This document shows, one piece after another, positions 43,533-53,146 of a stretch of 64,000 nucleotides of DNA. A program made the translations under genes and the position numbers. The stretch comes from CG2-30-51-40 sp041753575 (GTDB lineage Bacteria; Desulfobacterota; DSM-4660; Desulfatiglandales; Desulfatiglandaceae). The notes beneath the pieces are model-generated. The model saw nothing but the letters and a program-made list of their open reading frames with translations. It was not told the DNA's origin and ran no database searches. The DNA lies in the NCBI GenBank assembly GCA_041753575.1, contig JBGSUA010000128.1:1-64000 (forward strand), in the 5' to 3' direction. Numbering within the stretch: position 1 is the stretch's first letter; each line of letters begins with the position of its first letter.

Positions 43533-45509
43533 TTGATCGCTGATGGTGAAATGGTAATGACGGGCAGGCGGATCTCAGAAAATGGCCTCCTGGAAAACGG
43601 ACGAGACGGCGTCGCGCTGTTCGACATAAGCGGTCGCATTTCCGCCTGCAACCTTGCATTTGCTTACCTCCTGGGTTACGAGCAGAAACTCCTTCAGAAA
43701 AGGCCTGTCCACTCGCTTTTTAGAAGCCATGCCAGGGCGGTGCTTAGAGATCATCTCCAGGACCTTATGATCCTTGAATTTATCACTCTGGAAACAGTGC
43801 TTGTGGGAAAGAGAAGCGAACCCATATCTGTTGAGGCCGCCATAGCCTGGATGCCTGATGACCACCTCTTCAAGATGGTTACCAGGGATATTACCGTAAA
43901 AAAAAGGCTCGATGAATACAGACGAACCTATGCGGAACGGCTCGCTCTTGAGGTGGCGGAAAGGACAGCACAACTAACCGAATCTCAAAAGGAACTTCAG
44001 CTTCAGAAGACCACCGCCGAGGGTATCATCTATGGTTCGCCGATACCTATGTTTGTCCTGGATAGAGACCACAGAATAACTCACTGGAACAGGGCCAGTG
44101 AAAGGCTTACTGGATTTTCAGCCAGAGAGATGATCGGCACGAAACGTCAGTGGGAGCCTTTCTTTGAGAGTCCCAGAAGGGTCCTCGCGGATCTTGCGAT
44201 GGACTGCAGTCCGGAGGATGCTGAAAGGCTCTACGCCGGCATGAATCTCCGGCAATCTCAGGTCGTGCAGGGAGCTCTCGAGGCGGAACACTTCTTTCCC
44301 CACCTGGGACCGAAGGGTACGCATCTCTTCGCGACAGCCGCTCCCATAGAAGATGAGGCTGGTGTCGTTCAAGGGGCGATTGTCACTTACCAGGATTTTA
44401 CCGAAAGAGTTACCCTGATGGCCGAGCTCAAAATGCGGGAGGCCTATCTGAACAACCTCATTCAAAACTCCATTGACGGCATAATCGCAACCGACTCGGA
44501 GGGCCTAATTGCCGTATATAACAGAAGCGCAGAGGAGATACTTGGATATACGCCGGAGGAGATAATCGGACGGATGCGCTATCAGGACATTTTGTCACAC
44601 GAGACGGCCCTTGCCATAAGGGACGCCTTCTACGGCGAAAGCTATGGGCCGCCGGGCAAGATCCTCAACATGACAACCAGTCTCCTTGGAAAACAAAGAG
44701 AGCCCATACCAGTGCGATTCACTGGAACCCTTATTCTTGATGGTGAAAAGGAGATAGGAAGCGTCGTATTCATCCAGGATTTAAGGGAACTTCAGCGGCT
44801 CCAAAGGGAAAAGGCCCAGGCGGAGCGAATGGCCGCGATCGGAAGGACAGTGGCCTCAGTTGCCCACTATATAAAAAATGTCTTGAGCGGACTAAAGGGA
44901 GGCGCCTATGTAGTCAGATCCTCCATCGCCAAAGGCGATTTGGACCTTACCCTCAAAGGTTGGGAGATGGTTGAAAGGAATCTCGATCAGATAGGACAGA
45001 TAGCGGCTGACATGCTTATCTACGCGGGCGAGCGCAGTCCTGTAAGGGAACACCTTAATCCTATTGAGCTGGTCTCTGAGGTCGTAGAACTCATGCGGGA
45101 ACGGGCCAGACTTGCCGGCGTCGAGCTTGTTAGCGAGTTCAGGGAGGATACGGGCAAGGTGGTTATGGATAGAACCGCTATTTATCGCTCCTTACTCAAT
45201 CTTGTCGCAAATGCCATTGACGCCTGCACCCTCAAGGGCATGACCGAAGGCGAGGCAAAGGTGGTAATTATCGTGGACAGGCCCGATGGGTGGGCCGTTC
45301 GCTTCCAGGTGGTTGACAGCGGGGCCGGAATGGATGAAGAGACCCAGAAGAAGATCTTCACTGACTTTTTTACTACAAAGGGCTATGCCGGGACAGGCCT
45401 TGGGCTTCCCGTCACACGCAAGATGGTGGAAGACCAAGGCGGCAAGCTGCTTTTCCATTCAGAGCCCGGCAGAGGAACCACCTTCAGCCTGCTTCTCCCC
45501 CAGAATTGA
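43533..45509 (+). CDS. Soluble multi-PAS histidine kinase
   Basis: 658 residues from TTG 43533 (GGGAG 7 nt upstream); ATGs at 43551 and 43557 are alternatives with weak sites. No membrane segment. PAS domains at about 20-125, 165-300 and 305-420, coiled coil at 130-160. The phospho-acceptor motif is atypical, SVAHYIKNVLSGLKGG, in place of HEIRNPL. HATPase: NLVANAIDAC, DSGAGMDEE, GYAGTGLGLPVT. Likely partner of the upstream REC protein; near the Orp-like cluster but on the other strand. Confidence 0.9.
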   Translation: MIADGEMVMTGRRISENGLLENGRDGVALFDISGRISACNLAFAYLLGYEQKLLQKRPVHSLFRSHARAVLRDHLQDLMILEFITLETVLVGKRSEPISVEAAIAWMPDDHLFKMVTRDITVKKRLDEYRRTYAERLALEVAERTAQLTESQKELQLQKTTAEGIIYGSPIPMFVLDRDHRITHWNRASERLTGFSAREMIGTKRQWEPFFESPRRVLADLAMDCSPEDAERLYAGMNLRQSQVVQGALEAEHFFPHLGPKGTHLFATAAPIEDEAGVVQGAIVTYQDFTERVTLMAELKMREAYLNNLIQNSIDGIIATDSEGLIAVYNRSAEEILGYTPEEIIGRMRYQDILSHETALAIRDAFYGESYGPPGKILNMTTSLLGKQREPIPVRFTGTLILDGEKEIGSVVFIQDLRELQRLQREKAQAERMAAIGRTVASVAHYIKNVLSGLKGGAYVVRSSIAKGDLDLTLKGWEMVERNLDQIGQIAADMLIYAGERSPVREHLNPIELVSEVVELMRERARLAGVELVSEFREDTGKVVMDRTAIYRSLLNLVANAIDACTLKGMTEGEAKVVIIVDRPDGWAVRFQVVDSGAGMDEETQKKIFTDFFTTKGYAGTGLGLPVTRKMVEDQGGKLLFHSEPGRGTTFSLLLPQN

Positions 45510-45622
45510 GGCCGAGGAAGAATCGAAGCCTGAACAGCCTGTCGTAGGAGCGCTTGACCGGAAGAGAGGCAGGACTATAATGCAAATGCATTTGAAATCG
45601 CACGAGATGGAGGTCTCTTCTG

Positions 45623-46513
45623 ATGAAGGCATTTATGAAGGTTTCAATCGCAGTCTTCCTTTTTATCTCTATGGTCGGGAGCCGCGCCTACGGCCAGGAA
45701 AGATTAAAGGTATTTGTAAGCATCCTGCCTCAGAAGTTCTTCGTTCAGCAGATAGGCAAGGAAGCCGTGGATGTTGAGGTCATGGTTCAGCCGGGGGCAA
45801 GCCCCCATACCTATGAGCCAAGACCTCAGCAGATGGTTGCGATCTCCCGGGCCAGGATTTATTTCGCAATTGGAGTTCAATTCGAGAAGGCATGGCTTGA
45901 GCGCATCGCATCCTCAAATCCGGCCATGAAGATCATCAACACCCATGACGGCATCGCAAGGGTCCCGATGCTAGGCCATGACCATGAGGAAAAGGGCGGG
46001 CGTAAAGCACACTCTCATGAAGAGGGCGAGCCTGATCCTCACATCTGGCTTTCACCGCCGCTTGTGATTATACAGGCCCGGAACGTCCTTTCCGCGCTGC
46101 AGGAGGCAGATCCCTCCAACTACGAATTATATGAGGCCAAGTACAGGGGGTTTGAATCAAGGGTAATTGCTCTCGACTCCGAGCTTCGCAAGATCTTCAA
46201 GGGTAAAAAAGGTCTTTCCTTCATGGTGTTCCATCCTGCGTGGGGGTATTTTGCCCGGGCCTATGGCCTGTTACAGATACCAATAGAGATTGAGGGCAAG
46301 GAACCCAAGCCGGCTCAGCTTAAGAAACTCATACAGGAGGCAAGGGATAAGAAAGTGAAGATTATCTTCCTGCAGCCTCAGTTTTCCGCAAGAGGCGCGG
46401 AGCAGGTGGCAAAGGAGATAGGGGGACAGGTTGTAACGGTTGATCCCCTGGCGTTTGACTGGGAAGAGAATATGAAAGAGGTTGCCGCGAAGTTTAACAG
46501 CGCCCTCAGGTAG
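45623..46513 (+). CDS. Metal ABC transporter substrate-binding protein (ZnuA-like)
   Basis: 296 residues, signal peptide 1-24 (cut after AYG). Zn/Mn-binding cluster A-1 fold: KVFVSILPQKFFVQQIG, H62 in SPHTYEP, DPHIWLSP, H in VFHPAWGYFARAYG, and D in DPLAFDW. A His-rich loop (GHDHEEKGGRKAHSHEE) marks a Zn carrier. The ABC permease and ATPase genes are not adjacent, so it is an orphan here. Confidence 0.93.
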   Translation: MKAFMKVSIAVFLFISMVGSRAYGQERLKVFVSILPQKFFVQQIGKEAVDVEVMVQPGASPHTYEPRPQQMVAISRARIYFAIGVQFEKAWLERIASSNPAMKIINTHDGIARVPMLGHDHEEKGGRKAHSHEEGEPDPHIWLSPPLVIIQARNVLSALQEADPSNYELYEAKYRGFESRVIALDSELRKIFKGKKGLSFMVFHPAWGYFARAYGLLQIPIEIEGKEPKPAQLKKLIQEARDKKVKIIFLQPQFSARGAEQVAKEIGGQVVTVDPLAFDWEENMKEVAAKFNSALR

Positions 46514-46671
46514 TTCCTTGCATTCGGGAAGATTCCTGGAAGGCACTGGTCTTCCCCAACCGGGTCATCCCTTTAAACAAAGATGCTCCCAACTTGATTT
46601 TTCAAATTGATGCGCATTAAGATCATTCATCTTTCAACCGCAGTGTGACTTTCTGTAAATCGGAGGTATCC

Positions 46672-47394
46672 ATGATGGATATCATAAGAGACGTGAGCAT
46701 GATAATCTCATTTAGAACAAGGCATTTTTTCTTAGTCCTTGGAATCCCTGTTGCAACTTTTCTTCTTGTAACCTCTGTCTCGGCAGCAGACGTAAGCGGT
46801 TTTTCCTCTGGCACAGTCCATGGCCGCAGCATTGAGACGAAGCGATCTGCATCGCAACAGGAAGGCATGATTGGGACATGGCTGGAAGACCTGGGAGACC
46901 TTAAAGTCAAGGTTGTATTTGGAGAAGACGAATCTTTCTCAAGGACGATGACGGAGGGTTCCGCAACTGTAACAGTCGAAGGCCGTTACAGGATGGAGGG
47001 AAATAAACTCGTTGTAGAGCCTGATGGCTTCGAGCCGTTGAGCTTTGAAATTATCGAAAATAGCGGCAACAGCCTGATCATCCATGGAGAAGACGGCTCT
47101 CGCTCACAAATGTCGCGACTGGCGCGAGGCGAAGGCACGCAGGGAGAGGCTCCAACCGGTGAAGGCCTGAGGCAGGAATCTCCGGAAGGGGGGAACCTGC
47201 CGCCACTCGAGGTCAACCCTCACGAAGGCCGGACCCAGCGGCTTAGCACGGATGGGCAGCAGGCAGAAAGAATTGCCCGCAGAGGAGAGAAGGACATTCC
47301 CGACACGGAGCACCAGGGGCTCTCCCTCTGGAGATCAAAGGAGACATGGTCCCGGAAGCGGTCAGGCCAGGCCTTAGGCTTACCTCTTACATGA
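46672..47394 (+). CDS. Secreted protein with lipocalin-like domain and disordered tail
   Basis: About 240 residues from ATG 46672 (GGAGG 5 nt upstream). Signal peptide with hydrophobic core LVLGIPVATFLLVTSVSA. Core 65-150: GTWLEDLGDLKVKVVFGEDESFS, GRYRMEGNKLVVEPDG, a strand pattern like small lipocalin/DUF-type extracellular domains. The C-terminal 100 residues are Gly/Glu/Pro-rich and probably unstructured. Function unknown. Confidence 0.65.
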   Translation: MMDIIRDVSMIISFRTRHFFLVLGIPVATFLLVTSVSAADVSGFSSGTVHGRSIETKRSASQQEGMIGTWLEDLGDLKVKVVFGEDESFSRTMTEGSATVTVEGRYRMEGNKLVVEPDGFEPLSFEIIENSGNSLIIHGEDGSRSQMSRLARGEGTQGEAPTGEGLRQESPEGGNLPPLEVNPHEGRTQRLSTDGQQAERIARRGEKDIPDTEHQGLSLWRSKETWSRKRSGQALGLPLT

Positions 47395-47476
47395 TGACCG
47401 GAAGCCTGCCGGGTTCGGTCAACGGATGGATCCCGGATGAAGAAGGCCGTTGGGTTGACAGGGAGGGGACGTCCCC

Positions 47477-49288
47477 CTAAAGATAGCGTTTGGCGTAGCG
47501 GCGCACGTGATGGCCTTCCAGGACGTGGAATTGTCTTAGCTTTTTGAGGGTGACAGGAGAGAAGGCACCAATGGGAAGATAGGCGATTTTCTTGCCTGTT
47601 GCCGCGGCTAAACCCCGGCACAACCCGGACGGCGGCGTGGCGGCCACATAGACCACATGGGTCTCGGTGCTGTAGTCTATGGCGGCCATAAGCAGCCTCT
47701 CGGGTTTGTCCCCGGCCTCGTCGAAAAAGGGGTCCTTCCAGATATCATATACCCGCATGGGCGGATAGGTGAGCATGAAGCCGCCATACTGGCATCTTGA
47801 GATACCGGGGCCGTCCATTACCTCTCCGGCCGGAGTGCTGTAGAAGGCCATGTCTGATTCCTGATCGTGCTCACCGAGCCAGGTGACGCACCATGGGAAA
47901 AGCTCCTTGCCTTCCCTGTCGGGCCGATCAGGATCAAAAATGACGACCACAGAGCCTACCTTGCCCCGGATGGGCCTGTCGGAACGTACATAGATCCTAC
48001 CCTCAGACCAGTTTCTAACTGTCTCCCTCAGGTCAATGCCATCCAGAAGCGAACTTGTGAATGGCTCAACCCGGGAGTTGCCCTCGGATTTGATCTCAAT
48101 CGCCTTCTTCTTCAGATAACTCCCATAGCCCTCTATCGCTACATCCTCAGGCGGATAGGAACAGATGGCAAGTCCCTTGAACTTGCTCTTCCACTCTCCT
48201 GGATATCTCTCTCGTTTCCTCCTCTTTACCGGCACTGCTACGAGCCTTCTTCTGATAGCCTTTATTCGCCGGTGAAAGCGTATTCTCTTATGATCTAGGT
48301 AAAGATCCTCTCCCTCAAGATAAAGAACAGGCAAATCGGGATGTTCGCTCTGCCATGGATATTCGCTTCCTTTGTCCCAGACCTCGTATGCGAAATTGTC
48401 TTCCGCGGCCCCCCTCGCGGCCACAATAAGCTGATAGAAGCTTGGGACAAGCCCTCCAGTCACCAGCGCATAGTTTCTGGCAAACTTAAAGAGGATCCTC
48501 CGCTGCACCGAGTTAAGCCTTTCCTTGCTGTTTTTCCAGTAATTCTCCTCGGCAAGCTTTATGAGGGAGGAGTTCAGCTCGACTCTATCAATGGATTCCA
48601 GGAGGCTGTCCTTCCTCGCTCTTTCATAGGCGGCCATAAGAAAGGGCATCTCGCTCAAAACCTCACGGCTGGATTCTTCATGAAGATGGGCAAGACCGAC
48701 TCCCTCCCTCCTGCTCCTTCCGATGACGCGTGTCTGGGGCTTTTCGAGCATTTCAAGAAGTCCAGGCAGGTGAGAAAGTCCACCGACGTGCATTATCTTC
48801 CGGCCGCTTCGACTGAGCTTCTGGAGTTCAAAGGCCATTGTCTTTTCCCTCAGAATATCATCAGGAAGAATTGATGGGGGCGCGATCTTCAGGTAGGCGT
48901 CACAGTAAAGGAAATACCCTATCCTTTTCACTGTGTAGGAATCAGGAAGTGATGAGATGTCAATTGGATAGTCATCCGTATCGCGATCAATGAAATGTAT
49001 CGGGATTCCTCTTTCCGAGGCAAGCCTCACCGCCTCCACCTGAGGATCGGTGGGCTCTATGGGAAGATATACGAAGGTTCCTTCAGAATCTTCGTAGAAG
49101 ACAACCGACAGTAAGGGCAGCCTTTCTATCGCTTTAAGGATCTTTTCCTTTAATGTGGGAGGGAACTCTACGGTGATGTCATCAGGCCTATACTCCTCAA
49201 ATTCCCTTCGCACCTCCACCGCAAACTCCGTGCGGTTATGGATAACGGGCAGGAGCCTTACGTTTCGCCACTCAAAACTATTGCTCAT
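47477..49288 (-). CDS. 603-aa TraB/ChaN-like protein paired with a MoxR ATPase
   Basis: From ATG 49288 (the frame opens earlier at a TTG). N-terminal region to about 200 resembles the TraB/ChaN/Tiki fold: RLLPVIHNRTEFAVEVRREF, DITVEFPPTLKEKILKAI, SERGIPIHFIDRD, and a later MHVGGLSHLPGLLEML. The C-terminal 250 residues (VVVIFDPDRPDREGKELFPWC, YSTPAGEVMDGPGISRCQYG, MAAIDYSTETHVVYVAATPP) are not recognised. Overlaps the MoxR ATPase by 11 nt, so both are made together. DUF5682-type proteins in other genomes show the same kind of pairing; family assignment here is by pattern only. Confidence 0.7.
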   Translation of the reverse strand: MSNSFEWRNVRLLPVIHNRTEFAVEVRREFEEYRPDDITVEFPPTLKEKILKAIERLPLLSVVFYEDSEGTFVYLPIEPTDPQVEAVRLASERGIPIHFIDRDTDDYPIDISSLPDSYTVKRIGYFLYCDAYLKIAPPSILPDDILREKTMAFELQKLSRSGRKIMHVGGLSHLPGLLEMLEKPQTRVIGRSRREGVGLAHLHEESSREVLSEMPFLMAAYERARKDSLLESIDRVELNSSLIKLAEENYWKNSKERLNSVQRRILFKFARNYALVTGGLVPSFYQLIVAARGAAEDNFAYEVWDKGSEYPWQSEHPDLPVLYLEGEDLYLDHKRIRFHRRIKAIRRRLVAVPVKRRKRERYPGEWKSKFKGLAICSYPPEDVAIEGYGSYLKKKAIEIKSEGNSRVEPFTSSLLDGIDLRETVRNWSEGRIYVRSDRPIRGKVGSVVVIFDPDRPDREGKELFPWCVTWLGEHDQESDMAFYSTPAGEVMDGPGISRCQYGGFMLTYPPMRVYDIWKDPFFDEAGDKPERLLMAAIDYSTETHVVYVAATPPSGLCRGLAAATGKKIAYLPIGAFSPVTLKKLRQFHVLEGHHVRRYAKRYL

Positions 49289-50156
49289 CGTTAATCTGAT
49301 CAACTACTTCGGAGAAATATTCTGAGGCGTTGGCATCCAGAATCATAGAGGCCGCCTCTTTGAGAAAGCCGAGGACCTTTGCCTTTCCCTCAGGACCTTC
49401 GCTCTTGTCATATGAGATCCTCTTTAGGGCATAGCGGGCAATGTTTATTCCGTCTCTGACTGAATAGCGTTCATCAGCTTCATGGGAAGACTGAAGGAAT
49501 TCGACTACATATTCCAGCATCTCGTCATCGGCAAAAGGCAGATTACTCCTGAGGATGAGGAGTTCCTCATCCCTTTCAGGGAAATCTATGAAGATCTGAG
49601 GTTGAAGCCTTGATTGGATATAATCAGGAAGTTCGAAGGTGCTAGCGTCATCGTTCATGGTGGTGCAAAGGCGGAAGTCCGGATGGGCCCTTATCTTGAC
49701 CCCCGCTACTATTGATTCCACATACCTCCTGCTGTCCATGAGAGGAGCGAGAGACGCCCAGCTCTTCTCACTCATCCTGTTTCCCTCGTCAATGATGGCA
49801 ACTCCCCCCTTTATCATGGCGGAGACAACAGGACTTGCCATGTACTTGATGCTCCCGTGCTCACTTATTACCGGAGTCACTATCAGGTCCTCGGGTCTTG
49901 TATCCATTGTGGCCTGGAACAGATAGGCAGGGCGATTCATCCTCTTGGCCGAATAGTAGGCAAGGCTGGTCTTACCCACCCCTGGCTTTCCAACCAGCCT
50001 GGGGCTTAGAGGAAGATCCTCATCGCTCAACACCAACCACGCGGCAAGGACCTGCGCTACCAGATCCTCCTGGCCGACCCACAGAAGGGGCACTTCGTCA
50101 GGTTCACAAAGATGCAACTCAATACCGTCAATAACCACCTTTTCCATTCGTGGCAT
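49278..50156 (-). CDS. MoxR-type AAA+ ATPase
   Basis: 292 residues. Walker A GKPGVGKTSLAYYSAKRM, Walker B GVAIIDEGNRMSEKSWASLAPLMD, sensor 1 LCTTMNDDASTFELPDYIQSRLQ, lid at the C-terminus. N-terminal lead (VVIDGIELHLCEPDEVPLLWVGQE) is specific to this subgroup. No VWA gene adjacent; its partner is the overlapping 603-aa protein. Confidence 0.92.
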   Translation of the reverse strand: MPRMEKVVIDGIELHLCEPDEVPLLWVGQEDLVAQVLAAWLVLSDEDLPLSPRLVGKPGVGKTSLAYYSAKRMNRPAYLFQATMDTRPEDLIVTPVISEHGSIKYMASPVVSAMIKGGVAIIDEGNRMSEKSWASLAPLMDSRRYVESIVAGVKIRAHPDFRLCTTMNDDASTFELPDYIQSRLQPQIFIDFPERDEELLILRSNLPFADDEMLEYVVEFLQSSHEADERYSVRDGINIARYALKRISYDKSEGPEGKAKVLGFLKEAASMILDANASEYFSEVVDQINDEQ

Positions 50157-50194
50157 TTACCTCCAAAGATATGGTTCACCATCCAGGCTGATCA

Positions 50195-50950
50195 CTATAC
50201 ACAATAATCCTCCGGCTCAAGAATTGCAAAGGCCCGCTTGGCTTCCTCGACAAATCTTCTCACCTTCCCGAAATCCTTTCTGAATCTTACAGGGCTTCCC
50301 GCGCCATCCGCTTCATTTGTAAGGGTGCAGCTATCAACCCCCTGAGGTTTTATCTCCAATATTGCTTCATAGACATTGTCCGGAGACAGCCCGCCTGCCA
50401 GAATGACCGGGATCGAGCTCCGTCTTACAAGCTCACCGGCCATTTTTCTGTCTGCCTGTTTGCCGGTAATGCCTATAAAGCCGTCAACAGGTTCTTTCCC
50501 AATCCATGTATCTATGAGAAAGATGCTGCTTACGGCTTCGAGAGATCCAGCAAGCTCAAGAGAAGGGAAACCCCGCGCAAGGCCCTCGGCAGGCACCGGT
50601 ATAGTTCGCATTATGCCGACATCAGGAAATCTATTTCGCAGGATTTGATCCCTTTCAATAATTCCTGAAAGAGAGATAGGCCTGCCTGATGGGTCAGTTA
50701 GAATTTCACAAAGATGAAGATAGTCGGGTCTGTAATAATCCTCTACCCTGAGAAGCATCTCTAAGTCCCCGAAAAGTGGGATAAGCGAACTCTTCGCGCC
50801 ACGCTTCCGGCACAGATCAATGACACCCTTAAGGCCGGGGCTTCGCCATTCATTACGAGAAAGAAGGACGCTTCCGACATGATGAACCCCAAGTCCTATA
50901 CACCGCTCAGCCTCCCTCGGGGACTGTATTTCATAAACCTGGACAATCAT
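50195..50950 (-). CDS. Phosphoribosylanthranilate isomerase-like TIM barrel
   Basis: 251 residues. TrpF-like ends: VQVYEIQSPREAERCIGLGVHHVGSVLLS at the start, VILAGGLSPDNVYEAILEIKPQGVDSCTLTN at the phosphate-binding end. Catalytic Cys (TrpF C7 in KxCGxT) is replaced by E in VYEIQS, and Asp126 matches FLIDTWIG. No other trp gene is near, so it may have another isomerase or binding role. Its ATG directly follows the stop of the DUF2889 gene. Confidence 0.75.
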   Translation of the reverse strand: MIVQVYEIQSPREAERCIGLGVHHVGSVLLSRNEWRSPGLKGVIDLCRKRGAKSSLIPLFGDLEMLLRVEDYYRPDYLHLCEILTDPSGRPISLSGIIERDQILRNRFPDVGIMRTIPVPAEGLARGFPSLELAGSLEAVSSIFLIDTWIGKEPVDGFIGITGKQADRKMAGELVRRSSIPVILAGGLSPDNVYEAILEIKPQGVDSCTLTNEADGAGSPVRFRKDFGKVRRFVEEAKRAFAILEPEDYCV

Positions 50951-51526
50951 TTATTTTTTTTTGTTGATCCTCTCGATGGTAGCTTCTATCTCTTTTACAA
51001 GGGTGCCGCCTTCTCGCCAGAGGGTGCAACTGTTTTTCAACTGCCTGAGCGCCGGGAACTCCTCAAGGGATTTTGGTATCTCCGGGGGGACCCTCGATGC
51101 GGATGTCCAGAATCCATGCAGGGCCGCGGGGGCCATGGCCACTATGAGATAGGTGAGGTGGGTGCATCCCTTCACACCTCCGAGCCTTCTTCTCACCTTC
51201 TCGGTAAAACCCGCCACTATCGAAATACCGATAATCCTTTCCACTGAACTCAGTGTTATACCGCACTGCCCATGCGGAATATTGACCATCTCTGCCTCAG
51301 CATCCAGTATGGTAAGGGGCCAGCCTCCAAGCCTCAGGATGACCCCGAGACGATGCACTACCCCGGGAGATCTCTTTTCCCCATCCCAGCGATATCCGTC
51401 TATCAATCTATTGTCAGTAAGCCAGCCCTCCACGATTACCTCTTTCTCCCCAAAGGGATAGGTCTTTATCTCTACCTTTCTTTCGTGGACAGGCGCTTCA
51501 ATTATAAGGTCCCTCAGTCTTTTCAA
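50951..51526 (-). CDS. DUF2889 domain protein
   Basis: 191 residues from a TTG. Core signature GGVKGCTHLTYLIVAMAPAALHGFW, plus VEGWLTDNRLIDGYRW and DAEAEMVNIPHGQC. Family of unknown function found in beta- and delta-proteobacteria. Middle of the run KamA to TraB-like. Confidence 0.85.
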   Translation of the reverse strand: MKRLRDLIIEAPVHERKVEIKTYPFGEKEVIVEGWLTDNRLIDGYRWDGEKRSPGVVHRLGVILRLGGWPLTILDAEAEMVNIPHGQCGITLSSVERIIGISIVAGFTEKVRRRLGGVKGCTHLTYLIVAMAPAALHGFWTSASRVPPEIPKSLEEFPALRQLKNSCTLWREGGTLVKEIEATIERINKKK

Positions 51527-51538
51527 ATCAAAAACACC

Positions 51539-53146
51539 TCACAAAAGTCCCTTGAGTGACTCAAGGTCTTGTTTAATATATTTCATTCGGTCCAGTTCCT
51601 CTCCTCCAGGCCTTCGGCCTTCAGGCGCAGACTTGATCTTCTTTCTCAGATCCTTTATCTCATTTTCCAGGTCGAGCATCGCGTTGAGGACATCGGTTGC
51701 ATAGTCAGGCTCTGCTTCCTCCTTCGGCTCCTCATAAGTAACTTCCCTGGGTTTAAGAATCAGCCTTTCCTTCCATCTTGGGATATGTACTGAAAGATGG
51801 AAACGTTCCTCGATCTTCTTTGCCAGCGCCTCGCTTGCCGTAGCCTCACCGTGAACCAGGAAGACCCGGGGGGTGGATTCAAAGTGGGATACCCAGTCGA
51901 GGAGGTCGTCCTGGTCAGCATGGGCTGAGAAACCTCCTATCGTAAAAACCTTGGAGCGCACTGCGACCATTTCTCCAAAGTTCCTGATGTGTTTCGCGCC
52001 GTCAATGATCTTTCTTCCCGTTGTGCCTTCGGCCTGATAACCCACGAAGACGATGCTTGATCCCTCCCGCCAGAGATTATGCTTCAGGTGATGTTTGATC
52101 CGACCCGCTGTGCACATCCCATTTGCTGCTATGACAATTGCGGGACCTTTTCTTTCGTTTATTGACATTGACTCGCGTGTGGATAGTGTAAAGCTGAGAT
52201 TAGGCATGTTGAAGGGGTCAGAGCCCTTATCAACTATGGCCTTGGCCTCCTCGTCATAGTATTTCTTGTTCTTCCTGAATATCTCTGTTGCCTTGATGGC
52301 AAGGGGACTGTCCAGATAGATGGGGATGGCGGGCAGGACACCCTGTCTGTGAAATTCTCCCAGGACATAAAGAATCTCCTGTGTCCTTTCAACCGCAAAG
52401 GCGGGTATCAGGGTCTTTTCTCCCTTGTCCACGCTGAATCGTATCGCCTCAAGAAGTTCTTTCTTGCTGTCCTCAAAGGAGCGGTGCCTTCTGTTTCCGT
52501 AAGTTGACTCAAGGAAAAGGTAGTCCGCATCGAATACCTGATGGGGATCCTGAACTATTAGCTGGTCTTTCTTTCCGAGATCCCCTGAGAAGACTATTTT
52601 GATGGTTGAATCCCCCTCTTCCAGCCAAAGTTCCAGTATGGATGAACCCAGGATGTGGCCGGCGTTTCTTAGCCTGGCCTTTACTCCAGGCCCCGGCGTT
52701 ATTAGGAGGTCTCTTTCAATCGGAGACAAAAGCTTGAGGCTTGCCTCCGCATCCTCGGTTGTATAGAGGGGTATTACCTCGCCTCTGCCCTGCCGTCGGT
52801 TTTTCCTGGTTTCCCACTCCGCATCCATCTCCTGTATATGGGCCGAGTCCAGGAGCATGATCTGACAAAGTTCGGCTGTGGGCGGCGAGGTTATGATCTT
52901 GCCTCTAAAGCCGTCCTTGTAAAGCTTGGGCACGCGTCCGCTGTGGTCTATGTGGGCATGGGTCAGGAAAAGGGTATCAATATTTTTAGGCTCGAATCCC
53001 CACGGCTCCAGGTTGCGTTTCTCTATAGCGCTTCCACCCTGGAAAAGGCCGCAGTCAATAAGTATACGCTTTCCTGAGGGACTCTCGACAAGGTAGCTGG
53101 AACCAGTGACGGATCCGGCGCCTCCAAGGCATGTAACTTTAATCAT
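51539..53146 (-). CDS. MBL/beta-CASP RNase (CPSF/YSH1-like)
   Basis: 535 residues. MBL part: LFLTHAHIDHSGRVPKL (HxHxDH), LESTYGNRRH. Beta-CASP part: TLIPAFAVERTQEILYVL, IVIAANGMCTAGRIKHHLK, IGGFSAHADQDDLLDW and VHGEATASEAL. C-terminal coiled coil with many K/E. Family members cut or trim mRNA. Its ATG overlaps the KamA stop by 8 nt. Confidence 0.93.
   Translation of the reverse strand: MIKVTCLGGAGSVTGSSYLVESPSGKRILIDCGLFQGGSAIEKRNLEPWGFEPKNIDTLFLTHAHIDHSGRVPKLYKDGFRGKIITSPPTAELCQIMLLDSAHIQEMDAEWETRKNRRQGRGEVIPLYTTEDAEASLKLLSPIERDLLITPGPGVKARLRNAGHILGSSILELWLEEGDSTIKIVFSGDLGKKDQLIVQDPHQVFDADYLFLESTYGNRRHRSFEDSKKELLEAIRFSVDKGEKTLIPAFAVERTQEILYVLGEFHRQGVLPAIPIYLDSPLAIKATEIFRKNKKYYDEEAKAIVDKGSDPFNMPNLSFTLSTRESMSINERKGPAIVIAANGMCTAGRIKHHLKHNLWREGSSIVFVGYQAEGTTGRKIIDGAKHIRNFGEMVAVRSKVFTIGGFSAHADQDDLLDWVSHFESTPRVFLVHGEATASEALAKKIEERFHLSVHIPRWKERLILKPREVTYEEPKEEAEPDYATDVLNAMLDLENEIKDLRKKIKSAPEGRRPGGEELDRMKYIKQDLESLKGLL

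Noticed and set aside
46526..46556. GGGAAGA/TCTTCCC stem after znuA
   Set aside because: Long loop and no T tract; weak as a terminator.
47460..47480. GGGGACGTCCCC palindrome between convergent genes
   Set aside because: Might be a bidirectional terminator, but there is no T tract on either side, so it is not called.
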